Below the pieces are notes generated by a model that was given only the letters and a program-made list of their open reading frames with translations, did no database searches and had not been told where the DNA came from. The translations under genes and the position numbers were made by a program. From positions 280,556 to 344,555 of the forward strand of contig JAHCAY010000003.1 of the NCBI GenBank assembly GCA_019634575.1: a stretch of 64,000 nt of DNA, in the 5' to 3' direction. Shown here in pieces: positions 48,937 to 58,181 of this stretch; position 1 is the first letter of the stretch; each line of letters starts with the position of its first letter. Source of the stretch: Candidatus Didemnitutus sp. Lineage in GTDB: Bacteria; Verrucomicrobiota; Verrucomicrobiia; Opitutales; Opitutaceae.

Positions 48937-51900
48937 TCAGCGATCCCTCTCGTATTTCGTCAGCAGAAGGTAGTCGATGCCGATGCGCGTGCCGGGCGAA
49001 GTGAACGCGGTGAGGTAGGCAACGTTGTAGGTGCCCGGGCTTGGCAACACGAAGGAACCGAAGTCGGTGTTCATGTCGTTGCCATCGCGAATCTGCGGCG
49101 TCGCGCTGTAAACCGCCGTGCGGGTGCGGCCGACGGTGTAGCCGTCGACGAGCGCCACGAACCGGCCCTGGTCCGTCGCGGCGAGGAAGCCCGTCTCGAG
49201 GCGGTAGACGCCCGCGGGGAGCGGGTCGAACTGGAAGCGCACGTAGTCGCCGAGACCGATGTCGGCATCCACATACGAACCGGAGGCGGGCGGCGGATTC
49301 GCGGCAATCGCCCAGGTGCCACCGCTTACCGTGGTCGGCAACAGCTCGGCTTCGCGGCGGATCACCGTCTGGACACGGGTGCTGCGGATCGTGTCCAACC
49401 CGAGTGCGTATCCGGTGCTGCAATCCGCGGCCCCGGTCACGCGGAACGTCAGCGTGTGCGCCCCGGCGGCGAGTGAATAGCTGCCGATCCCGACCTCGGT
49501 GCATCCGACCGCGTAGGCATAGGTGTCGATCGGCGCATAGACATCGGTGCCGTCGAGATTCATCTGGAACCGCGCGCCGTCCGGTCCGCTGACGTAGCGC
49601 ACGGCGAGAAAATAGAGGCCGGCGTCGGGGACGCTGAAGGTGTAGGTCACGGTGTCCATCACGCCAAGCAGCGTCACCTTCGAGTAGCTGCCGCCGCGCG
49701 CATTGAAGTAGGTCGGTGTCGTGAACGTGGCGCCGCCGCTCGCCGTGATGGGAAGCTGGTCGGCCTGGGCGACAATTCCGAGCGCGGCTGGAACGAGGGC
49801 AAACGAATCGAGGCCGATCGTGTAGCCGGTGCTGGCGGCATTCTTGCCGACGATCTCGAGGCGAATCATGTGCTGGCCAGCGGTGGCGAAGGTGACGGAG
49901 CCGTGGCGCGTGGCGACGAAGGCGGGCGAAACGGAGTAGCCGTCGACCACCGGGCCCGTGGGCAAGCCGTCGACTGTCACCTGGAACATCCCGCGACTGC
50001 TGAATTTCTTCACCATGCTGCTGAGCGAATAGAGCCCGGGCGCCGGCACGAAGACGCTGAAATCCACGTAGTCGCCGACCGCGTTCAGATTGCACAATTC
50101 GAGCGCGCCATTGCTGGCGCCGGCATCGGTGAGGCGTCCGGCGCTGTCACCCGGCGAGGGCGTGGCGGTGATATCTTCGCCTTCGATCGGACTGAGGGCC
50201 GACAGGCGATAGTAGTCGAGCGCGGCGCTGTAGCCGGTCGCGGTCGCGCTCTTGCCGAGCACGGTCAGACGCAGCACGTGCGTGCCGGCGGTCAGCGTGC
50301 ACGCGCCGAGGCTCGCGTCGGGATAGCCCAAGGCGTTGGTTGACTGGTCGAGCGCTCCGCCGACGTCCACGCCATCGACACTCACCTGGACGATCGCACG
50401 GCTCGGATCGGCTTTGTAGCCGAGATTCAACCAGTAGGTGCCGCTGGCGGGCGCGGTGAACGTGTATTGCACCCAATCGCCCGCGGCGGTCAGAGCGGCT
50501 TTGCTGAACTTGCCGCCGCTCGCTGCGGTGTCGGTGATCGCGGTGATCGTCTGGCCGGCGTTGACGGTGGCCGTGAGCGACTCGGCCTCGACGCGTCCGG
50601 ACTGGCGCGCGGGCGCGGCAACGGTCGGCAGCGAGAGCGTGACCTTGACGGCCTCGCGACCGGACGTGACGTCGAAAGGGACTTCGAGCGTGCCACTCGC
50701 AGAGGGTTTCCAGTCGCCCTCCGAGATCAAGGGCAGCGTCGTGAGCTCCGCCTCGGTGAGCGGCAGGCGCTCGGCTTTGACGTGCACGTAGCCGCTCGCG
50801 TCGAGGAGACCGGATGCAGGCGTGACGTTGGTAAATCTCACTTTCCCCGTGCCGCCGGTGTAGCTCGATTTCTCCGTCGTGCCGACGAGCGCGATGACGC
50901 GATGCGCGGTCGAGTCGAACGAGGCGAGCCCATCCAGGTTCGGCGCGGAGGTGCGATCGACCGTGAGCGTGGAGCCGCTCATTTCCCCGTAGCTTTGATA
51001 ACTCCACCACGCGCCGCGCGGGAGCATGGTGTCGGGCGTGATCAGACCGGTGAGGTGCGGTGCGAAGGCTTGAGGAACGCCGGCGACCGCGGTGGCGGTC
51101 CAGGCGGCGTGCAGCGTGTTGATGCCGGCGCGCTCGGCGTTGGCGAAGAGCGTCACGGCCAGGCCGGGGTCGAGGTTGCGGTCCGTGCCGGAGGAGATCG
51201 CTTCGCCGATGCAGATGTCGACGGTGTAGCCGTAGGAAGCGGCGTAAGCGCGGATCGTGTCGGCGTTGGCCTTGTAATTCGCGATCGTGCCGAAATGCCA
51301 GTTGATGATGTCGGGCATCTTATGTTCGGCGGCGCAGTGATCGATGAACGCCTTCAGCTTCGCCTCGTCGTAAGTGCTGTAGCTCGGGCCGGTGATCTTG
51401 GCGCCCGGCGATACGGTGCGGATGGCGTTCCAGGCCTCGTCCCACACGGCGAACCAGTCGGCGTAGGTGGCCATCGTCATCGTCGGACTTGTCGCGGGAG
51501 GCCCGCACGGTGACGCCTCAACCGCCGTGACGCCGATCTTCTTGTCAGGCTCGTTGTAGATGTCCCAAATGAAATTTTTCCCTTCGTTCAGCGCGCGCGT
51601 GGCGAGCGCGGTGACCTGGCTGCCCCAATAACTGCGCCAGTTGGCCGGATCGGAAGACGTCGGATCGGTGCACTTGACCGAGTCGCTTGCGATCAGGACG
51701 ACGTTCGGCACGCCGAGCGTAACGGCGCGATCGTAGAGCGCGAAGGGATCGTCGAGCGGCAGCTGGGTCGATTGGCTGAGGCGGACGAACTGCAGGTTGA
51801 GCGGCTGGATGAGCGCATCCTCGGGCGCTCCGCGATCGAAACCGCCGAGCAGTCCGCTGGCCTTGTGGTCGACGGCGCCTTGGGGATCGTTGAGGTTGAA

Positions 51901-51996
51901 GGTCAGGCGGTCTTCAGCCGCGCACAGCGATAAAGCCGCGAAGGGGAGAACGAGCAAACGGCGGAGCAGGCGCCGGACATGGTTGGGGGTAGACAT
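48937..51996 (-). CDS. Secreted GH39-like glycoside hydrolase with four carbohydrate-binding-like repeats
   Basis: Start ATG at 51996 ('MSTPNHVRRLLRRLL'), 1019 residues with a signal peptide. The N-terminal ~370 residues are a clan GH-A TIM barrel: acid/base Glu149 in 'WDIYNEPDK' and probable nucleophile Glu265 in 'DICIGEAISSG'. The pattern is nearest to GH39 beta-xylosidases. From about residue 460 to the end are four ~130-residue beta-sandwich units (first: 'VEAESLTATVNAGQTITAIT'), each with 'TGY' and 'LD' near its end, like CBM6/35-type domains. It probably degrades a xylose-containing polysaccharide outside the cytoplasm. The exact GH family is inferred. Confidence 0.68.
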   Translation of the reverse strand: MSTPNHVRRLLRRLLVLPFAALSLCAAEDRLTFNLNDPQGAVDHKASGLLGGFDRGAPEDALIQPLNLQFVRLSQSTQLPLDDPFALYDRAVTLGVPNVVLIASDSVKCTDPTSSDPANWRSYWGSQVTALATRALNEGKNFIWDIYNEPDKKIGVTAVEASPCGPPATSPTMTMATYADWFAVWDEAWNAIRTVSPGAKITGPSYSTYDEAKLKAFIDHCAAEHKMPDIINWHFGTIANYKANADTIRAYAASYGYTVDICIGEAISSGTDRNLDPGLAVTLFANAERAGINTLHAAWTATAVAGVPQAFAPHLTGLITPDTMLPRGAWWSYQSYGEMSGSTLTVDRTSAPNLDGLASFDSTAHRVIALVGTTEKSSYTGGTGKVRFTNVTPASGLLDASGYVHVKAERLPLTEAELTTLPLISEGDWKPSASGTLEVPFDVTSGREAVKVTLSLPTVAAPARQSGRVEAESLTATVNAGQTITAITDTAASGGKFSKAALTAAGDWVQYTFTAPASGTYWLNLGYKADPSRAIVQVSVDGVDVGGALDQSTNALGYPDASLGACTLTAGTHVLRLTVLGKSATATGYSAALDYYRLSALSPIEGEDITATPSPGDSAGRLTDAGASNGALELCNLNAVGDYVDFSVFVPAPGLYSLSSMVKKFSSRGMFQVTVDGLPTGPVVDGYSVSPAFVATRHGSVTFATAGQHMIRLEIVGKNAASTGYTIGLDSFALVPAALGIVAQADQLPITASGGATFTTPTYFNARGGSYSKVTLLGVMDTVTYTFSVPDAGLYFLAVRYVSGPDGARFQMNLDGTDVYAPIDTYAYAVGCTEVGIGSYSLAAGAHTLTFRVTGAADCSTGYALGLDTIRSTRVQTVIRREAELLPTTVSGGTWAIAANPPPASGSYVDADIGLGDYVRFQFDPLPAGVYRLETGFLAATDQGRFVALVDGYTVGRTRTAVYSATPQIRDGNDMNTDFGSFVLPSPGTYNVAYLTAFTSPGTRIGIDYLLLTKYERDR

Positions 51997-52029
51997 GGCG
52001 AGCCAGGGGTTTGGGGTGACGGGCAAAGC

Positions 52030-52059
52030 GAAGCCGCAATCCGGTGGGATCGCGGCTTC
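52030..52059 (-). terminator. Hairpin between TonB receptor and GH39-like genes
   Basis: An 8-base-pair stem 'gaagccgc/gcggcttc', one mismatch, then four more pairs around a 4-base loop, on the - strand 29 bases downstream of the TonB receptor gene. Only a short T-containing tail follows. It may reduce read-through from the receptor gene into the GH39-like gene. Confidence 0.5.
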
Positions 52060-52088
52060 ATCGGAATTCAGCGCGCGGGTGCGCGCGC

Positions 52089-54851
52089 TCAGAATTGAAC
52101 GCTCGTCGAGAGCGTGAACGTCGTCGGGTCAGTGTAGCGGTAGAGGTAATTCGGACCGCCGGCCGGACTCGTGGACAGGGCGCCAGACTTGCGGCGGGCG
52201 CTGTTGCCGTTGGTGAGGTCGTAGGCGTTCCGGACGTTGAAATTGAAGGTGAGCCGCGCGCCCTTCACCTTGCGCGTGTAGATCGCGTAGAAGTCGACCT
52301 GGTGCGAGCCGCCGGCGCGGTAGGGCACGCCGTTGAGGATCGTCACGTTGTAGTTCGGCACCCAGACGCCGCTCGCGCCGAGGCGCACTCCGAGGCGGCG
52401 CGGCAGTTCGTAGTCGAGGATCCAGCTGCCGCTGTAGGGCGCGCTGCGCAAGCCGGTCACCTCGGTCGTGTTGGTGTTCGAGAGCAGGATGTTTTGCGCG
52501 TTGGCGATGAAGGTGGCGCTTTCCGCCATCGCAGGATTGCCTCCCGCGGCGTTCGCGGCGTTGGTGCGCGCGATGGCGGCGTCGAGCAACGCTTGGAACG
52601 CGGTGAAGTCGCGCGTCGCGCGGACCTTGGTGGCGGAGAACGTCGCGCGAGCCTGCAGGCCGAACGTGCGCTGGCCTTGGAGCGTGAGATCGAAGCCGCG
52701 CGATTTTTCCTCGGAGTTCACCGTGCGGCGCTCGTTGTTCAGGCCGGTCGTGACAGTAAAGTAGCCGGGATCGCTCGGGAGCAGGCCGTTCGGGTTGAAG
52801 AGGTCCTCGAGCTGCGTGTTCGAGAGCAAGTCAGGCGTCCACGAGTAGGCGGCGTTGCGGCGGTGAATCTCGTAGAAGGCGAGGCTGTAGAAAAGCTTCT
52901 GCTTCGCGAGGTCGCCCTTGATGCCGATTTCCTTCGTGTCGCCGGTGATGGGGCCGAGGTTCTGGCCGTTGAAGGTCTGGGCGGCCTGCCAGTTGAACGA
53001 CTCGGAGTAGACACCGTAGAGATTGAGGCCGAAGTTCGGCTTGCGCACCGCGACCCACGTGAGGCCGGCAACGAGTGTGTTGGCGTCGACGTCGTATTTG
53101 GGATCGTAGCGATACATGTCCGGCGCGTCCGCGGGGTCGGGCACGGCGGCGTAGAGACCGCGGGCATCGGCGGTGTAGATCGAATCGACGGGAATCTTGC
53201 GCGAGAGCTTTTCGTAGCCGGCGCCGAGCAGCGAGACGAGGCGGCCGTCGAAGTATTCGCCGGAGAGCGTGGCGTTCGCGGCGCGGGAGTAGCGGATGTC
53301 CACGAGCGGACTCGTGTTCAGGTAAACTTCATTGAGCGAGGCATGAAAATTGGAGGTGCTCGCGAGATTACCCGGCAGCAAGCGATCCCAGTATTCCTGC
53401 GAGCCGTAGGCCGGATCGTCGAGATAGGCGCGGATGCGGACGATATTGTTGGCGAGCGAGCCGGACGCGGCGTCGTTGACGAGGTTGAAGCGGCGATTGC
53501 GCGCCGCGTCGCGCGAGTGCGTGCCGGTGACCACGAGGTATTCCTTGGCCCAGTGTCCGAGCTCGAACGGATAGGCCAGCGTCAGCCGGTGCGTCTGCAC
53601 GGCGTTGGAGAAGATCTTGTAGGTGTTGCTGCCATCGAGATCCATGAAGGGACGACCGGCTCCGTCCACCTGCACCACCGGCGGCGAACTGGTCGTGCCG
53701 AAGGATACGTCGTTGCGCTCCTGCTGCTGGCGCTGCTGGTTGAAGGCGTATTCGATGGCGAGATCGCCGATCTGCTGCTCCACCGTCGCGGTGAAAACAT
53801 TGTAGGGCCGATCAAGGTAGTCGCCGGCGCCGAGGACGTTGGTGGTTTTGCCCAGACCGCTGAAAACCTTGCTACTGCCATTGGGCAGCAGCACCGACTG
53901 GGTCATGCCGTCGAGCAGCGGAAGGATCAGGCCGCCGGCGCCGGAGCGATCGATCGCGGCGGGCGAGGAACTCGTGCGCTGGATGACGGTGCCGTCCGAC
54001 GTGTAATACCAACGGTTGTTGGTGGATAGGCCAAGGCCGGTCGCCGCGACACTCTGGATCGCGAGCGCGTTATCGGCACGGCGGCGCGCGTAACGACCGT
54101 GCTCGCCCTCGATGCGGATGCGAGTGTTGGCGAACGGCGTGTAGGAAATCGCCATCGTCTGTGCGGCGAGATGCTGGAAATTGCGGTCGACGTAGGTCTG
54201 GTCCTTCCGCTCAACCAAGTTCACGCGGACGCTGAGTTGTTTGGTGATTGGCTGGTTGAAGTCGGCCTGGAAGCGATACGAGTCGTTGCTGCCGACGCTC
54301 GCGGTGACTTCGCCGAAACGGTAGCTGCGCGGCTGTTTCGTGAACGCCGTGCTCTGGCCGCCCGGGGCCGAGTTGCCGAACATCAGCGAATTCGAGCCCT
54401 TATTGAAGTCGAGCCGCTCGATGTTGTAGGTGTCGACCGGCACATACCAGAGGAAGAAATTGCGCGAGCTCGTCGAGGTGGAGTTGAGGCCGCGATAGGT
54501 GATGCGATTGTCGTCGGTGCGCGACTCGAAGCGCGGCAGCACCGTGAGTCCGGACACAAAACGCGCCGCATCCTCGGTGGACGCGAGCTGCAGGTCCTTC
54601 ATGAACTCGCTCGTGATCGCGTCGACGGTCATCGGCAGCTTCGCGAGTTCCTGGTTGGTGCGGTTGCCGATCAGGGTGGTGGCGGCGCGCCACGAGCTGT
54701 CGCGTGCCGTGTTCACGACGAACGGCGACAGTGAAACCACTTCGGAGTCGGCGGGCGCAGCCGCGGCTTGGTTGTTGGTGCTTTGCGCGGATCCGCTGGA
54801 TGCAAGGCTCAGACCCATCACAGCAAGAAGGAGCGAGGCGGGGATTTTCAT
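52089..54851 (-). CDS. TonB-dependent outer-membrane receptor
   Basis: A 920-residue protein with signal peptide ('MKIPASLLLAVMGLSLASSG'), a short periplasmic start containing 'EVVSLSPFVVNTARDSSW' as probable TonB-contacting box, a plug domain ('NRTNQELAKLPMTVDAITSE') and a 22-strand-type barrel ending in 'FTLSTSVQF' with C-terminal Phe. This Opitutaceae-type receptor imports large substrates, here presumably polysaccharide or oligosaccharide fragments. No SusD-like lipoprotein gene is nearby, as usual in Verrucomicrobiota. Confidence 0.9.
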   Translation of the reverse strand: MKIPASLLLAVMGLSLASSGSAQSTNNQAAAAPADSEVVSLSPFVVNTARDSSWRAATTLIGNRTNQELAKLPMTVDAITSEFMKDLQLASTEDAARFVSGLTVLPRFESRTDDNRITYRGLNSTSTSSRNFFLWYVPVDTYNIERLDFNKGSNSLMFGNSAPGGQSTAFTKQPRSYRFGEVTASVGSNDSYRFQADFNQPITKQLSVRVNLVERKDQTYVDRNFQHLAAQTMAISYTPFANTRIRIEGEHGRYARRRADNALAIQSVAATGLGLSTNNRWYYTSDGTVIQRTSSSPAAIDRSGAGGLILPLLDGMTQSVLLPNGSSKVFSGLGKTTNVLGAGDYLDRPYNVFTATVEQQIGDLAIEYAFNQQRQQQERNDVSFGTTSSPPVVQVDGAGRPFMDLDGSNTYKIFSNAVQTHRLTLAYPFELGHWAKEYLVVTGTHSRDAARNRRFNLVNDAASGSLANNIVRIRAYLDDPAYGSQEYWDRLLPGNLASTSNFHASLNEVYLNTSPLVDIRYSRAANATLSGEYFDGRLVSLLGAGYEKLSRKIPVDSIYTADARGLYAAVPDPADAPDMYRYDPKYDVDANTLVAGLTWVAVRKPNFGLNLYGVYSESFNWQAAQTFNGQNLGPITGDTKEIGIKGDLAKQKLFYSLAFYEIHRRNAAYSWTPDLLSNTQLEDLFNPNGLLPSDPGYFTVTTGLNNERRTVNSEEKSRGFDLTLQGQRTFGLQARATFSATKVRATRDFTAFQALLDAAIARTNAANAAGGNPAMAESATFIANAQNILLSNTNTTEVTGLRSAPYSGSWILDYELPRRLGVRLGASGVWVPNYNVTILNGVPYRAGGSHQVDFYAIYTRKVKGARLTFNFNVRNAYDLTNGNSARRKSGALSTSPAGGPNYLYRYTDPTTFTLSTSVQF

Positions 54852-54900
54852 TTTGGGGACTGGGGTGAGGTTAAGAGGAAGAAAGGGAGCGAGGGCAGGA

Positions 54901-56667
54901 TTAACGGCGGGCGAGCCAGCGTTCGCGCAGGGCGAAGGCGGCGGCCTTGGGCTGGCGCTGCCGCGTGAAAACGCCTTTGCGGTTGCCGTCGATGCGGGTG
55001 ATTCCGGGTTTCGTGGCGAAGTCGGCGAAGGCCCACACGTGCTCGCCGACGATGAAGGGGCATGAGTCGAGCACCTCGTGGAACGCGCGCAGGTAATCGA
55101 CCTGGAACTCCTCCGAGAACATCGCGCTCGGCAGCTTGTGCAGCCCGGCGATGGTGTCGGCGCCGTATTCGGAGAGCAGGATCGGCTTGCGCCAGCGCGC
55201 GCGCCACTCGGCGAGTTCAGCGCGGAACTTCGGGCCGATCGACGCCAGATCGCCCGGGTCGAGATACCAGCCGTAGTAGCGGTTGATCGCGATCACGTCG
55301 ACCAAGGCGCCGATGCGGTCGTGACGCGGGAGATTGCACTCAACGACGGTGATCGGTCGTGACGGGTCCAACTCTCGCGCGAGCCGCACGACGGCGCTGA
55401 AGTGTTCGAAACCCGCGGCTTCGTGCGTCGCCGTCTCGTTGGCGAGGCTCCACATGAGCACACAGGCGTGATTGCGGTCGCGCTCGATCATGGCTCGTGT
55501 CGTGTCGCGGTGGTGATCGCGCAGCGCCGCACCGGCCTTCTCCGCGGTGAAGATCGGCGTCGTGGGATTCTCCTGTTCGTCGAAACGATAGAGGCCCACG
55601 GCCGGACACTCTCCGATCACGGCAACTCCCTCGCGATCCGCGAGCCGCAGGAACTCTTCCGAGTAGGGATAATGCGCGCTGCGCACGGAGTTGGCGCCGA
55701 TCCATTTCAGGAGCGAGACGTCGCGCACGTTGACGGCATCGTCAGCCCCCTTGCCGCGAAGGTCGGAATCCTCGTGCCGACCGAAGCCGCGGAAATAGAA
55801 CGGTTGCTCGTTGAGCAGGAAGCGGTCGCCGTCGACCCGCACGGTGCGCAATCCGAGCGGCAAGCGATAGACGTCAAGCCGTTCACCAGCGGCATCGAAC
55901 ACGCGAACCTCCAAATCATAGAGCGTCGGCGATTCGGGCGACCACCAGAGAGGTTTCGCGACGGCGAGTTCCGCATCGACACCTTCGCCGGCGACAACGG
56001 GCGTTCCGGTCAAAGTGAGTCGCAGCTCGCAACGAGCCGCGCGCGTGACGACGCGCACCCGCAGCCACGCGTCGTCGCCGACGCGGCTGACACTGGCGTG
56101 AATCCCTTCGATGCCGCCGACCGGCTGCGCGATGAGGCGGACCGGGCGGCAGAGGCCGGCGTAGTTGTAGAAATCGTGGAAATAGTCCTGGCGCTTGCCG
56201 CCCGCGGGCGATTGCGCGACCTCGCCGGGCGGGAGCGTCGTCCAATCCAAGACGTTGTCCACGCGGGCGACGATGGAGTTCGCGCCCTCGTTGCCGAAAT
56301 GCACCACGGAGCCGGCATCAAATTCGAACGGCAGGAAACCGCCGTGATGCCGCGCCATTTCCCGGCCGTTGATCCAGACAGTCGCGCGGTGGGCTGCGGC
56401 GCCGATACGCACGCGCACGCTCTTGGTTCGCCAGCTTTCCGGACAGAAAAACTCCCGCCGATACCAGACCGGACCTACGTGGTCGTGCACGGCGCGGTCG
56501 GTGGTGAGGTCGTTGTAGCTCGCCGGCACCGACATGCTGCGGCGCTCCGGCCACGCGGCCGTTTGCCACTGGTCGGCTACTCCGCGGTCCTCCGGATCGA
56601 GACGAAAGTCCCAGATGCCGCTCAATTCGCGGACTTCGCGCGTTTCGGTATCGATCGGGTAGAGCAT
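54901..56667 (-). CDS. Glycoside hydrolase family 2, beta-glucuronidase-like
   Basis: A 588-residue protein without signal peptide, so cytoplasmic. It has the GH2 layout: jelly-roll sugar-binding domain ('WDFRLDPEDRGVADQWQTAA', 'VWINGREMARHHGGFLPFEF'), an immunoglobulin-like domain, and a TIM barrel with acid/base Glu411 ('MWSLANET') and nucleophile Glu500 ('LSEYGAD'). The 'NSVRSAHYPYSEEFLRLADR' block is characteristic of beta-glucuronidases. It would cleave beta-linked glucuronides or galacturonides. Beta-galactosidase is an alternative. It is divergent from the LacI-type gene across 88 bases. Confidence 0.85.
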   Translation of the reverse strand: MLYPIDTETREVRELSGIWDFRLDPEDRGVADQWQTAAWPERRSMSVPASYNDLTTDRAVHDHVGPVWYRREFFCPESWRTKSVRVRIGAAAHRATVWINGREMARHHGGFLPFEFDAGSVVHFGNEGANSIVARVDNVLDWTTLPPGEVAQSPAGGKRQDYFHDFYNYAGLCRPVRLIAQPVGGIEGIHASVSRVGDDAWLRVRVVTRAARCELRLTLTGTPVVAGEGVDAELAVAKPLWWSPESPTLYDLEVRVFDAAGERLDVYRLPLGLRTVRVDGDRFLLNEQPFYFRGFGRHEDSDLRGKGADDAVNVRDVSLLKWIGANSVRSAHYPYSEEFLRLADREGVAVIGECPAVGLYRFDEQENPTTPIFTAEKAGAALRDHHRDTTRAMIERDRNHACVLMWSLANETATHEAAGFEHFSAVVRLARELDPSRPITVVECNLPRHDRIGALVDVIAINRYYGWYLDPGDLASIGPKFRAELAEWRARWRKPILLSEYGADTIAGLHKLPSAMFSEEFQVDYLRAFHEVLDSCPFIVGEHVWAFADFATKPGITRIDGNRKGVFTRQRQPKAAAFALRERWLARR

Positions 56668-56755
56668 GCGTCGGGAGAGGTGGGGCTGAAGCGGCGTTCA
56701 GGTTTGACCGGACTGCGAGCGCTGCCAAAGGTCGCGCGTGTAGCATCGTTCAATT

Positions 56756-57985
56756 TTGAAAGCATCATCCTGCAATCTGAGGGCCGTGGCCCGCGCGGCC
56801 GGAGTATCACTCGCCACCGCGTCGCTGGCCTTGCGCGGGAGTCCCTTGATCGCGGAGGAAACGCGCGCAAGCGTGCGCGCCAGTGCGGAGAAGCTGGGCT
56901 ATCATGTGAACCCGCTCATCAGCGAACTGATGGGGTCGCTCCGGCATCGTCGGCGGCGGCAACAGGTCACGATGGCGGAGATCGCGGCGCGCGCGGGGGT
57001 ATCGCGCGCCAAGGTCTCGCTGGTGCTCCGGCATCCCGCGCGCGGCTCGCCGGCGTTGGCCGCGCGGGTTTCGGCGGCGATCACGCAGCTCGGCTACGCG
57101 CGCGATCCGCTGCACGCGGCGCTGCTTTCCTTCCGGCGCTCGAACGCCACGCGGCCGAAACACACCACGATCGCGTTTCTCACGGTCACCGCGCCGAACG
57201 CGACGTGGCGGAATTTCCTCAGTCACCAGCAGATGTTCGAGGGCGCTGCGGCGCGAGCGGCGGAGATCGGCTATTCGCTCGAGGAGTTCAGCGTAACGCC
57301 AGGCATGAGCCCACGGCGCTTGAAATCCATCCTGCTGGCACGCGGCATTCACGCGATCATCGTGGCGCCGGTGCCCGACGGCTGCGGTCCGGCCGACTTC
57401 GATTTCACCGACTTCTCGAGCGTCGGATTGGGCTTCAGCTTTGGCTGGCCGCCGGTGGAACGGGTTTCCAACGATCACTTCCAGTCCATCGTGCTGGCCA
57501 TGCGAGAGTGCCGCGTGCTCGGTTACCGCCGGATCGGCCTGATCGTGAGCCGCGCGGTCAGCGAGCGGCTGGGCAATCGCTGGCTCGCGGGCTATCTGCT
57601 TAGCCAGGCCGGCTATCCCACGCGCGAGCGGCTGCAACCGCTGATGCCCGACACCGCGGCAGGCATCACTCGCGCCCTGCCCGGTTGGCTGGCGCGGCAA
57701 AAGCCGGACGTGTTGATCTACGGTAACCACGAGATCGGCGAATCGCTGGCGCACCTCGTGGGTCCGAAGATTGGACTCGTCAACCTGCACGTGCGCAGCG
57801 CCGACGGAGCGGAGAGCGGGATCTATCAGGCGTCAGCCGAAGTGGGCGCTCGAGCGATCGACGCCGTGGTTTCTCAACTGCACCACAACATCGTCGGCCT
57901 CGTGCCCAATCCGAGCCAGCACCTGATTCCCGGCCGTTGGGTCGCCGGACACACCACGCCTGGTCCCGGCCGGCTGCGGCCCTAA
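56756..57985 (+). CDS. LacI-family regulator with two tandem HTH domains
   Basis: A 409-residue regulator starting with TTG at 56756; an in-frame stop at 56741 rules out an earlier start. Residues ~8-60 are a LacI HTH with hinge ('LRAVARAAGVSLATASLALR', 'NPLISELMGSL') and residues ~72-128 are a second one ('MAEIAARAGVSRAKVSLVLR', 'DPLHAALLSFR'). The rest is a periplasmic-binding-type sugar sensor. LacI proteins bind DNA as dimers and release on ligand. Two DNA-binding units per chain is unusual. A weak candidate half-palindrome 'tgaagcggcgttca' lies at 56687-56700. It likely regulates the locus. Confidence 0.82.
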   Translation: MKASSCNLRAVARAAGVSLATASLALRGSPLIAEETRASVRASAEKLGYHVNPLISELMGSLRHRRRRQQVTMAEIAARAGVSRAKVSLVLRHPARGSPALAARVSAAITQLGYARDPLHAALLSFRRSNATRPKHTTIAFLTVTAPNATWRNFLSHQQMFEGAAARAAEIGYSLEEFSVTPGMSPRRLKSILLARGIHAIIVAPVPDGCGPADFDFTDFSSVGLGFSFGWPPVERVSNDHFQSIVLAMRECRVLGYRRIGLIVSRAVSERLGNRWLAGYLLSQAGYPTRERLQPLMPDTAAGITRALPGWLARQKPDVLIYGNHEIGESLAHLVGPKIGLVNLHVRSADGAESGIYQASAEVGARAIDAVVSQLHHNIVGLVPNPSQHLIPGRWVAGHTTPGPGRLRP

Positions 57986-58181
57986 ATGAGTTATTTTTGA
58001 ACGATGACAAGACACGCCGGCTACCCACGGCCGCGGGAAATGTGCACGCTCTGACCAAGTCAGCATCCCCCATGCGTTTTTCTCTCCCCCACCCGCGACA
58101 GCTGCGTTCGTCGACCGAGATCGTGCCACGCGCCACGCCGCTTGCCACTCAGCGCCAGCTCGAACGGGGAGCACGGCAGCC

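Noticed and set aside
52044..54029. Long + strand frame opposite the TonB receptor
   Set aside because: Val/Ala/Gly/Arg-rich shadow of a high-GC gene; the receptor on the - strand has signal peptide, plug and barrel.
56687..56700. LacI operator 'tgaagcggcgttca'
   Set aside because: Only the outer four bases of each half match; too weak to annotate as an operator.
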